From: Bacillota bacterium
GTDB lineage: Bacteria; Bacillota; Clostridia; Oscillospirales; Ruminococcaceae
Assembly (NCBI GenBank): GCA_023421245.1
Contig: JAEZTV010000028.1
Location: 1-64,000 of the forward strand
Length of the DNA: 64,000 bases
Reading direction: 5' to 3'
Each line of letters opens with the position of its first letter. Position 1 is the first letter of the stretch. Shown in pieces: positions 42,030 to 48,788 of the stretch. The notes under the pieces are model-generated. The model was given only the letters and a program-made list of their open reading frames with translations, was not told where the DNA came from and did not search any database. A program made the position numbers and the translations under genes.

Positions 42030-43058
42030 ATGTCAGAACTTATGAATACCACGCCGGCAGGCGTCACACAAAACCGCGCGTACGAACTGCATCAGTACAT
42101 AATCGCCCAAGCCAGAGTGGCAGGGCAGGCAATCAGCGAGATTGGCCGCAGCCTTAAGGAGATGCGCGACAGTAAGCTATACCTTGAGCTTGGCCACGAG
42201 ACCTTTGAAGCCTACACCGAGGATATGCTTAACATCAAGCAGCGGCAGGCATATAACTACATATCCATCTATGAGACCTACGGCCCTAAATTTATCGACG
42301 CCAACGCTAATCTCGGCATCAGCAAGCTCCTGCTCCTGCAGGCGGTGCCGGTATACGACCGCGAGGAATTTATGGAGGAGCACGATGTTGGAGATCTTAC
42401 CACCAGAGAGCTAAAAGAGCTGACCGAAAAATACACCAAAGCTTGCGAGCAGTTGAGTCTTCTGCAGACGGAGAAAGAGGACCTCGGCGACGAGTTGATT
42501 GCTGCGGAGGAGGATAACCGCATAGCCACAGAGCGGGAGCAAAGGCTGCAAGAACAAAAAATCGAGCTCGAAAAGCGAATCAAAGAGCTCGAAGCCCGCC
42601 CCGTGGATGTCGCAGTAGCCGAGCCGTCCGCCGAAACCCTTGCCGCCCTAAAAAAAGAAGCTGCGGCGAACCAGAAGGAAGCTATTGCAAAAGCAGTGGA
42701 AAAAGCCGAAAAGAAGGCGGCCAAGGATGCAGAGGAGAAAATCAAAGAAGCTAAGGAAGCGGCAAAGAAAGAAGCCGAGGAGGCGCTGCAAGCAAGTCTG
42801 CGCGATGTAGAAAGAGAAAAAGCTGCAGCCTTAGAGCGGGCGAAAGCCATGGAAAAGCAGCTCTCCCTCGGCGCAAATCCAGATACCGTGCTTATCAAAC
42901 ATCTATTCGACGAGCTCCAGAGCATCTACAACCGCCTGATGGGCACCATCAATAAGCTGGAGACGTCCGGAACAGAAACAGACACCGAAGCCGCCGCGAA
43001 GTTTAGGAGCGCGGTCCGCAAGCTTCTTGAAATGCTTGTTAAGCAGCTGGAGGGTTAA
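42030..43058 (+). CDS. DUF3102-type protein with long coiled coil
   Basis: A 342-residue protein. Residues 15-125 are a DUF3102/ParB-like region (VAGQAISEIGRSLKEMRDSK, then IKQRQAYNYISIYETYG). Residues 140-280 are a long Glu/Lys/Ala-rich coiled coil. The end (residues 285-342) is helical. Proteins of this form are common in Firmicute phage replication modules; some bind DNA as spreading factors. AAAGGAGGACAAAATCA precedes the ATG. Confidence 0.87.
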   Translation: MSELMNTTPAGVTQNRAYELHQYIIAQARVAGQAISEIGRSLKEMRDSKLYLELGHETFEAYTEDMLNIKQRQAYNYISIYETYGPKFIDANANLGISKLLLLQAVPVYDREEFMEEHDVGDLTTRELKELTEKYTKACEQLSLLQTEKEDLGDELIAAEEDNRIATEREQRLQEQKIELEKRIKELEARPVDVAVAEPSAETLAALKKEAAANQKEAIAKAVEKAEKKAAKDAEEKIKEAKEAAKKEAEEALQASLRDVEREKAAALERAKAMEKQLSLGANPDTVLIKHLFDELQSIYNRLMGTINKLETSGTETDTEAAAKFRSAVRKLLEMLVKQLEG

Positions 43059-43061
43059 ACC

Positions 43062-43604
43062 ATGGCAGGGTATGACATCTACGGAGGCAAGGACCCTAGA
43101 AACATCATGCGCGGCCGACAAAGCCGCGCACAGGGTGAAATTTTTGAGCAAATCATAATGGCTAGTTGTGAGCATTACCGAGAAATAGGCATTGCCCACA
43201 TCGAAAAAACACCGGAGCCGTTCCACGTCACAAAATCATGCGGAAACGGCAAGTTTATCGGCAATTTTGCAAAACAGGCACAACCTGATTTTAAAGGCAC
43301 ATTGATAAACGGCGGTGCAGTGGTATTTGAGGCAAAGCATACAGATGGCGACCGCATAACGCAGGACAGAGTGACGCCTGAGCAAAGTGAAGCGCTTAAC
43401 CTGCACGAACTTTTTAACGCGTTCTGCTTCGTCTTTGTGTCATTTGGTATGAAAAATTTCTACAGGGTACCATGGTATGAGTGGAAACAAATGAAAGAAA
43501 AGTATGGACGAAAATACATAACAGAAAACGACACACCAGGAGTGCGGTGTCGTTTTGACGGCAGAGCAATACATTTTCTTAGAGGGTTAGAGGATACGCT
43601 ATGA
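43062..43604 (+). CDS. recU: RecU-like Holliday junction resolvase
   Basis: A 180-residue PD-(D/E)xK nuclease related to RecU. The N-terminus (MRGRQSRAQGEIFEQII) aligns with RecU region I. QAQPDFKGTLINGGAVVFEAK supplies the catalytic Asp, Glu and Lys. The C-terminal part has FCFVFVSFGMKNFYRVPW. It would cut branched DNA made during phage replication or recombination. It follows the coiled-coil gene by three bases. Confidence 0.9.
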   Translation: MAGYDIYGGKDPRNIMRGRQSRAQGEIFEQIIMASCEHYREIGIAHIEKTPEPFHVTKSCGNGKFIGNFAKQAQPDFKGTLINGGAVVFEAKHTDGDRITQDRVTPEQSEALNLHELFNAFCFVFVSFGMKNFYRVPWYEWKQMKEKYGRKYITENDTPGVRCRFDGRAIHFLRGLEDTL

Positions 43605-43768
43605 GCCGTAAGAGCCGCCGCCGCAATTGGCGCCGTAAACCGCCTCAAGAAAGTAAGCCGCAAGCCCAAGAGCGGGACTGCACCAGCTGCGTAAAGAGCA
43701 GGCACTGCGCAGATGTCAGCCGGCAGTACCCATGCAGACTATATCAGCAACGGAGGGGCACGTCATGA
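43601..43768 (+). CDS. 55-residue basic Cys-containing protein
   Basis: A small product beginning MSRKSRRRNWRRKPPQESKP with CTSCVKSRHCADVSRQYPC near the end. Very basic N-terminus and four Cys suggest nucleic-acid and metal binding. It overlaps recU by four bases and the next start by four, so it is part of the coupled operon. No family recognised. Confidence 0.65.
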   Translation: MSRKSRRRNWRRKPPQESKPQAQERDCTSCVKSRHCADVSRQYPCRLYQQRRGTS

Positions 43769-43854
43769 CAATACCACCTGATACATTTTGGCCGATTGTA
43801 GGGCTGATCGTGGCGCTGGGCATAGGTGCGATGATGTGTTTTGAGGATGATTAA
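43765..43854 (+). CDS. 29-residue membrane peptide
   Basis: MTIPPDTFWPIVGLIVALGI then GAMMCFEDD. One hydrophobic helix with an acidic end. GGAGGGGCACGTC precedes the ATG, which overlaps the preceding stop. Short, but ribosome site and coupling are good. Confidence 0.5.
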   Translation: MTIPPDTFWPIVGLIVALGIGAMMCFEDD

Positions 43855-43876
43855 AACTAGAGGAGGACACCAAAGA

Positions 43877-44437
43877 GTGCGAAAGCTTATAACCATCGCG
43901 GCGCTGCTTGCGGCCGTCGTGATGCTGACAATCACAGTACATGCAGAGGCGGGCGCGGACAAGCCCGCCACAGACCAAACAAGCCAAACCGAGCAATCAT
44001 TTGAAGATACATACGACCTGCGCACCGTCACCGGCATCACAGCCGAGCAGCTCGCCCCATACATGCACCCCGAGACCAGGCACCTTGCCGCCGATGTAAT
44101 AAGCATCTGCGAGCGGGAGGGAGTATCAGCCGAGTTTGTCGCGGCCGTAATCCGATGGGAGCGCATCCCCGAGATACACAACTGGTTTGGGTGGACATCT
44201 AATGCCGGCGGATACATGGTATTTGACACCGACATAGAGGGCCTAGAGCATTGCATCCGCAACATCAAGATTATGTACCTCACCAAGCGCCCAGTAGATG
44301 CGGCAGAGGACGATATCACGGGCAGCTGCTACAACGGTTACACCGTAGCCGCGGTGAGCATCATGTACAACAATACAGATTATTGGCGGGAGAAAATAGC
44401 CGGCCAAGCTGAAAAAATAGTGAGGAGCGTGCAATGA
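43877..44437 (+). CDS. secreted glucosaminidase/lysozyme-like protein
   Basis: A 186-residue protein starting at GTG (43877) with AGAGGAGGACACC upstream. The signal peptide is LITIAALLAAVVMLTITVHA. The mature domain (about 75-186) resembles the glucosaminidase/lysozyme-like fold: GVSAEFVAAVIRWERIPEIH with the probable catalytic Glu in IRWER, NWFGWTSNAGGYMVFDTDIE, and YNGYTVAAVSIMYNN. It would cleave peptidoglycan outside the membrane. Its place in the early region, far from a holin, is unusual. Confidence 0.75.
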   Translation: MRKLITIAALLAAVVMLTITVHAEAGADKPATDQTSQTEQSFEDTYDLRTVTGITAEQLAPYMHPETRHLAADVISICEREGVSAEFVAAVIRWERIPEIHNWFGWTSNAGGYMVFDTDIEGLEHCIRNIKIMYLTKRPVDAAEDDITGSCYNGYTVAAVSIMYNNTDYWREKIAGQAEKIVRSVQ

Positions 44438-44925
44438 TGAAAGCAATTACTATTTGGAATCCTTGGGCGTCCCTAATTGCCATAGGAGTAAAACCCCACG
44501 AAACGAGGAGTTGGGCAACTAACTACCGAGGCCAGATAGCGATACATGCGGCTCAAAAAGATGTCCATAAAATCATGCGCGAGTTGCCACATGACGTATT
44601 AGTAGCAATGTATGACAATTTGTATAAGGGCTATGGTATTAAATCCGGAGCTTTGAGCAGACTTGCTGATGAACAGGGACACATTATTGCCACCGCGATG
44701 CTTGCCGAGTGCTGGCAGGTAATCGAGCACACTCCGACGGCTATTATACTGAGACAGAGCAACGGTATTGGTGTGGACAAGATACCTATAGATGCCCCGT
44801 ATCTGATGTTTGGCGACTATAGCGTGGGGCGATATATATGGGGGCTGGCTAACGTTTGCAAGCTGCCAGAGCCAATCCCGGCAAAAGGCATGCAGGGGTT
44901 ATGGACCTGGGAGGGTGAACAATGA
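44434..44925 (+). CDS. ASCH domain protein
   Basis: A 163-residue protein whose first half carries the ASCH signature (ITIWNPWASLIAIGVKPHET, RSWATNYRGQIAIHAAQKD). The second half has IIATAMLAECWQ and WGLANVCKLPEPI. ASCH domains have a PUA-like fold and bind RNA or modified nucleotides. The gene overlaps the previous stop by four bases. Role in phage biology unknown. Confidence 0.88.
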   Translation: MMKAITIWNPWASLIAIGVKPHETRSWATNYRGQIAIHAAQKDVHKIMRELPHDVLVAMYDNLYKGYGIKSGALSRLADEQGHIIATAMLAECWQVIEHTPTAIILRQSNGIGVDKIPIDAPYLMFGDYSVGRYIWGLANVCKLPEPIPAKGMQGLWTWEGEQ

Positions 44926-45122
44926 ACAAGGACGTAGCATTTACGCTATCGGTGGGTGCCCAGTACAGCACGTGGCCATTTCCAAATCTCAAAATCGTCA
45001 ATAAAAAGCGTTTCGCAGATTGCGAGTGCGGGGCAAAACAAAAGACGCTTTACCGGAGCGGTAGAAAATGGCTGTGCTTAAAGTGCGTTAACAAAGAGGG
45101 GGAGCGTGAGCAAAATGTATGA
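44922..45122 (+). CDS. small zinc-ribbon-like protein
   Basis: A 66-residue protein with FADCECGAKQKTLYRSGRKW and LCLKCVNKEGER, a probable four-Cys metal site. The ATG overlaps the ASCH stop and GGGAGGGTGAACA lies ahead. No further similarity seen. Confidence 0.75.
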   Translation: MNKDVAFTLSVGAQYSTWPFPNLKIVNKKRFADCECGAKQKTLYRSGRKWLCLKCVNKEGEREQNV

Positions 45123-45492
45123 ACCACCTAAACGCCGTAGGCTGTCAAAGGCAGGGCGGCAAGAGGTATACGACAAATGCGGCGGGCATTGCGCTTATTG
45201 TGGCTGTGAGCTTGCGTACAAGGACATGCAGGTCGACCATGTTATTCCGCTTGACGGTTGGAGTGAGAAAGGCTCCGACACGTTAGATAACATGCTCCCC
45301 GCCTGTCGCAGTTGCAACCATTACAAAAGCCGCAGCACACTTGATGGTTTCCGCAAAATGCTGGAGGATATGCCCGCTGTGCTCATGCGTGACAGCGTTA
45401 CCTACCGCAATGCGGTGAGGTTTGGGATGGTAATTCCCAATCCAAAGCCGGTTGTATTTTACTTTGAAAAGGAGCGTGAGAAGAGTGGATAG
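45115..45492 (+). CDS. HNH endonuclease
   Basis: A 125-residue HNH nuclease. The first Cys pair is CAYCGCELAYKDMQVDHVIP, including the HNH histidine (VDHVIPL). LDNMLPACRSCNHYKSRSTL carries the Asn, second Cys pair and final His. HNH proteins next to packaging genes help terminase, but this one is 3 kb upstream, with other genes between. I use the ATG at 45115, with GGGGGAG nine bases upstream; a GTG at 45106 is too close to it. Confidence 0.92.
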   Translation: MYEPPKRRRLSKAGRQEVYDKCGGHCAYCGCELAYKDMQVDHVIPLDGWSEKGSDTLDNMLPACRSCNHYKSRSTLDGFRKMLEDMPAVLMRDSVTYRNAVRFGMVIPNPKPVVFYFEKEREKSG

Positions 45493-45958
45493 GTTGACAG
45501 CAAGAAGTAATCAGGGGCTGGCATATTTGGTTAACGTTAAGCCTGACGAACAAGTAGTTGAAAGCCAATACCCCAATACGTTGCGCTGCATTATGGAGGC
45601 GTTCAAACGCCTCGCCGCCTACGAGGACACGGGGCTTACGCCGGAGGATATTGATAACCTCCGCGCGGACAACGCCGCCATGCAACAAGAGTGGCAAGAC
45701 GCGCATGACGAGTTAAAATGTCTCCGCGCCGACCTAGCACGTGTTACTGCAGAGAGGGATGCGGCGGTTGCAGAAATGAAAAGAATTGTTGATGCAGTGC
45801 GGGAGGAGCATTGTGACGAGACTTGTTGTTTTGCGTGTAAATATGATTGCGATACAAGCATTACCGACACAGGGGATTACGCTTGTGAATGCCCTGGATT
45901 TGAGAGGGATGATTGTTTCGAGTGGCGCGGCGTGCAGCAGGAGGAGGCCGCCCAATGA
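45485..45958 (+). CDS. phage protein with coiled coil and Cys-rich end
   Basis: A 157-residue protein read from GTG at 45485 after GGAGCGTGAGAA. The middle (AYEDTGLTPEDIDNLRADNA, then a heptad region to about residue 110) is the clostridial phage pattern YEDTGLTPE. The end is Cys-rich (CDETCCFACKYDCD). It overlaps the HNH end by eight bases and the next start by four. Function unknown. Confidence 0.8.
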   Translation: MDRLTARSNQGLAYLVNVKPDEQVVESQYPNTLRCIMEAFKRLAAYEDTGLTPEDIDNLRADNAAMQQEWQDAHDELKCLRADLARVTAERDAAVAEMKRIVDAVREEHCDETCCFACKYDCDTSITDTGDYACECPGFERDDCFEWRGVQQEEAAQ

Positions 45959-46344
45959 CTAAATACATATGCCCTAGCCCGGCCTGCGCAAAGATATGGG
46001 CGCGCAATGGAGTATGTAGCCGCAGGTGCAGCAGCGTATTAACATCCAAGCCAAAACTACCACCGGTTAGATGGGCAGGGTTATTGCTTAAGGATAACTA
46101 CACCGCCGCCAAATACGTAGCGGCAAGAAATCAAAGTAAAGAGGCACCCCATAAAACCTATGAGGGCAGCAACCGAGAGCGGGCAATAATTGGCACGGAT
46201 GCAAAGGGCAATAGCACGCGCTACCCATCCATAATAGCCGCCGCGCGGATCGTTGGAGTAAATCCAAAATCCATAAGTAATTGCCTAAGCGGCATACAAA
46301 AAACAGCCAGACAATTGTCTTGGTTATACGCAGACGATAATTAA
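45955..46344 (+). CDS. NUMOD1-like DNA-binding protein
   Basis: A 129-residue protein. The N-terminus holds a four-Cys motif (CPSPACAKIWARNGVCSRRC). The C-terminal YPSIIAAARIVGVNPKSISN, then CLSGIQKTARQLSWLY, is the NUMOD1-type helix-turn-helix repeat found in homing endonucleases and phage regulators. There is no nuclease domain in this protein; the HNH gene lies two genes upstream. GCAGGAGGAGGCCGCCC precedes the ATG. Confidence 0.82.
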   Translation: MTKYICPSPACAKIWARNGVCSRRCSSVLTSKPKLPPVRWAGLLLKDNYTAAKYVAARNQSKEAPHKTYEGSNRERAIIGTDAKGNSTRYPSIIAAARIVGVNPKSISNCLSGIQKTARQLSWLYADDN

Positions 46345-46371
46345 CATCTACGACAATAGGAGGGATAGGCT

Positions 46372-46788
46372 ATGCGGTGGATTGATAAAGCAAAGGACGT
46401 CGCGCGTAACTATAAAAGCAATCAGCGAGAGTTAGAGTTACTCCTTGATGCCAAAGAGCGCGGCTTACACACTGCAAATATAGCTAGCATGCGTAGCGGG
46501 CGCATATCCCGACCGGTAGAGCGGGTCGTGGTTGAGCAGTTATCAAACGAGCGCATAGCCTACCTCAAGCAGGCCATATTTGCAGTAGACTATGCGTTAT
46601 GCAAGATTGTCGAGTGCCCACAAGGCGAGACAACAATTAAAATATATGAGATGGTTTATCGCGACCGCACCCATAAACTATATGGGGCAGCCCAAGCGCT
46701 ACATATCAGTGAGCGCACTGCCATTAGATACAACATCGGCCTGCTAAAAATAATTGCATCCCAAATGGGATTTTTGCAGATATTTTAA
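46372..46788 (+). CDS. ArpU/RinA-like late transcription regulator
   Basis: A 138-residue protein. The C-terminal half (IKIYEMVYRDRTHKLYGAAQ, then ALHISERTAIRYNIGLLK) is a sigma-region-4-like helix-turn-helix as in ArpU and RinA family activators. Such proteins turn on packaging and structural genes. It is the last gene of the early region, directly before the late genes, which supports this role. Confidence 0.82.
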   Translation: MRWIDKAKDVARNYKSNQRELELLLDAKERGLHTANIASMRSGRISRPVERVVVEQLSNERIAYLKQAIFAVDYALCKIVECPQGETTIKIYEMVYRDRTHKLYGAAQALHISERTAIRYNIGLLKIIASQMGFLQIF

Positions 46789-46846
46789 AAGTTGGCACTT
46801 CAAGCGAGTAAAAGTGTGTTAATCTATAAAATAAGATAAGTGCAAC

Positions 46847-46870
46847 GGAGGCGGCCAAGCGGCAGCCTCC
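46847..46870 (+). terminator. hairpin at the early/late boundary
   Basis: GGAGGC (46847-46852) pairs with GCCTCC (46865-46870), followed by T-rich sequence including CTTTT and CTCTTTTTT. It lies about 60 bases past the ArpU-like stop. A -10-like TATAAA near 46825 precedes it, which may be the late promoter. Confidence 0.55.
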
Positions 46871-46918
46871 TCGTTCTTTTCATCCCTCTTTTTTGGGGAA
46901 GAAAGGATGTGCACGAGC

Positions 46919-47665
46919 ATGACGAGAAACATAATCTACAACCGCGAATGTATTACGGGGATGTCCCAACTACCGGATAAAAGCATTGACATGATTCTTT
47001 GCGACCTGCCGTATGGTATCACAGACTGCAGTTGGGATGGCCTTATCCCATTCCACCAGTTGTGGGAGCAGTACGAGCGTGTAATCAAAGACAATGGAGC
47101 AATCGTGCTAACTGCCTGCCAACCGTTTACGACACAGCTTATAGCGAGTAATCGCAAACTATTTCGCTACTGTTGGTATTGGCTAAAAAACCAAGTAACA
47201 GGCTTTCCGTTTTCAAAATACCAACCTCTTCGCTGCGTTGAGGAGGTTGTGGTATTTTATAAGCGGCCACCAACATATAACCCGCAAGGACTGGTAGAAC
47301 TCGAAAAACCGCGCATGCAGAGAAAGACAAGCCGCAGGGATTGTGTGTATAAAAGCGATAGCCTTGAGAATCAGTATGTCGTCCGGTATGTCAACTATCC
47401 GCGCCAGACGCTGCAGATAAAATGCGAGCGCGGTCTACACCCAACGCAAAAACCGGTAGCGCTGTTTGAATACCTTATCAGGACATATACCAATAAGGGC
47501 GATCTGGTGCTAGATAACTGCATAGGCAGCGGCACAACCGCGGTGGCTTGTATCAATACAGGCCGAGACTATATCGGCTTTGAGATTACCGAGGAGTATT
47601 ACAATATTGCAATCATCCGAGCAGAAAAAATTAAACAAGAAATAAACTTTAAGGAGAAACAATAA
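46919..47665 (+). CDS. orphan DNA adenine/cytosine-N4 methyltransferase
   Basis: A 248-residue beta-class (DPPY near the N-terminus) methyltransferase. The catalytic motif IV is in MILCDLPYGITDCSWD (about residue 30), the HPTQKP motif and the AdoMet-binding DNCIGSGTTAVA are near the C-terminus. The N-terminal DPPY, C-terminal AdoMet motif order defines the class. No restriction enzyme is beside it, so it may protect phage DNA. ATG at 46919 or 46907; GAAAGG precedes. Confidence 0.93.
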   Translation: MTRNIIYNRECITGMSQLPDKSIDMILCDLPYGITDCSWDGLIPFHQLWEQYERVIKDNGAIVLTACQPFTTQLIASNRKLFRYCWYWLKNQVTGFPFSKYQPLRCVEEVVVFYKRPPTYNPQGLVELEKPRMQRKTSRRDCVYKSDSLENQYVVRYVNYPRQTLQIKCERGLHPTQKPVALFEYLIRTYTNKGDLVLDNCIGSGTTAVACINTGRDYIGFEITEEYYNIAIIRAEKIKQEINFKEKQ

Positions 47666-47976
47666 TGTCAAAAGGTTGGCCGCTTCGGAATATAGCCTTG
47701 GAGAGACCGCTACCTCACAAGGAGAAGGTGAAGACTCTAATTAACTTATATCTGGAGTTTGACATGAGGATTCCACTGATGTTGATTGACGAATGGAATA
47801 AGATGTGTTACTGCAAAACGGCTATCAACACCGACAACACCGGAGAAGGGAAAAGCCTTAAACAATTAGTGGCAGAACTGAGGGCACGCAAAGGGACTGA
47901 AACCCCAAACCCATTAGAGGCAATAAAGACAGCAAAGATGCCAATCAATAAGCCAAGAGGGTTATTTTGGTTCTGA
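47665..47976 (+). CDS. phage protein of unknown function
   Basis: A 103-residue protein: PLPHKEKVKTLINLYLEFDM, MLIDEWNKMCYCKTAINTDN and a basic Pro-containing tail. AAGGAGAAACAATA precedes the ATG, which overlaps the methylase stop. It lies just before the packaging region. No domain recognised. Confidence 0.78.
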   Translation: MSKGWPLRNIALERPLPHKEKVKTLINLYLEFDMRIPLMLIDEWNKMCYCKTAINTDNTGEGKSLKQLVAELRARKGTETPNPLEAIKTAKMPINKPRGLFWF

Positions 47977-47999
47977 AAAGATATTCTCATGACTTGTTG

Positions 48000-48020
48000 T
48001 TTTGCATTCAAGTGCAAAGG
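48000..48020. repeat. dispersed palindrome copy 4
   Basis: TTTTGCATTCAAGTGCAAAGG, in the 190-base noncoding gap between the last pre-packaging gene and the terminase small subunit. Same TTGCA-N6-TGCAA frame as the other copies. Confidence 0.65.
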
Positions 48021-48065
48021 ATAGTTAGCGCAGGGCATGAACCATTATATGTAAAAGGTACTTCC

Positions 48066-48098
48066 GAGGGGGGCGGGGCCCGCGGGTCTCGCGTGTCC
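48066..48098. other. candidate cos packaging site
   Basis: An island of G and C (GAGGGGGGCGGGGCCCGCGG, then GTCTCGCGTGTCC) in an AT-rich gap 70 bases before the terminase small subunit gene. GCGGG-G-CCCGC (48073-48083) is a perfect dyad. Lambda-type Nu1/A terminases cut at cos just upstream of nu1, so the position fits. Ends have not been mapped. Confidence 0.45.
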
Positions 48099-48167
48099 CA
48101 AAATTCCTGTAGATATGAAACTTTCAAAACGAGGTTAAAGTGTAAAAGTTCAAAGGGGTGATTTTCG

Positions 48168-48788
48168 ATTAACAAAAAAGCTCTCACCAAGGATATTGGC
48201 GGGAAAATTTGCGTGTCGACATCTCTCCTTGCGGACTCTTTTAGTGTTACATCAAAGACAATAAATTCGTGGGAAAAAGAAGGCTGTCCCAAAGCAGGTT
48301 ACGGCTATTGGTATTTAGCAGATGTCATTGCTTGGAGAGATAAAAAACTCCATGGAAAAGCTGGAGATGATGTGTCGCAAATGTCCCCGATACACAAAAA
48401 ACTGTTCTGGGAAACAAAATGCAAAGAATATCAAGCGGAATGTCAGCAACTCAAGAACTCTATTTTAAAGGGCGATTATATTGAAAAGACGCAAATCCAA
48501 AAGGATCTTGCGTCTTTTTTCGTAATCCTTAAGCAAGCGCTGTTGTCAATTCCTCGAAAAGTCGCTATAACCTCGGCGCAATATATTGGCAATGCGAAGG
48601 CCCGCGATGTTGAAAATGAAACACAGGAGGTGATCCTGTATGCCCTCAACCAATGGAGCGGAGGAAACTTTAAAGCGGATACCGGGGTGGATAACGCCGG
48701 CACTCGGAGTTCTAAAACCTCCGGAAAAAATAACAGTAAGCGAGTGGGCGGACAGAAACAGGGTGCTCGATCCAAAAAGCTCAAATGA
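48168..48788 (+). CDS. terminase small subunit, Nu1-like
   Basis: A 206-residue DNA-packaging protein. The N-terminal winged helix is in VSTSLLADSFSVTSKTINSW followed by EKEGCPKAGYGYWYLADVIA, which matches Nu1-type recognition of cos. There is no ATG, GTG or TTG in the right place: a strong AAAGGGGTG stands nine bases before an ATT (48168), which I take as start; the next possible start, GTG 48213, would cut into the helix. The 3' end overlaps terL by 149 bases. Confidence 0.8.
   Translation: MNKKALTKDIGGKICVSTSLLADSFSVTSKTINSWEKEGCPKAGYGYWYLADVIAWRDKKLHGKAGDDVSQMSPIHKKLFWETKCKEYQAECQQLKNSILKGDYIEKTQIQKDLASFFVILKQALLSIPRKVAITSAQYIGNAKARDVENETQEVILYALNQWSGGNFKADTGVDNAGTRSSKTSGKNNSKRVGGQKQGARSKKLK

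Noticed and set aside
45115..45492. HNH gene as the packaging-associated endonuclease
   Set aside because: It lies 3 kb before the terminase with regulators and a methylase between, so the link is not supported by position; kept only as HNH endonuclease.
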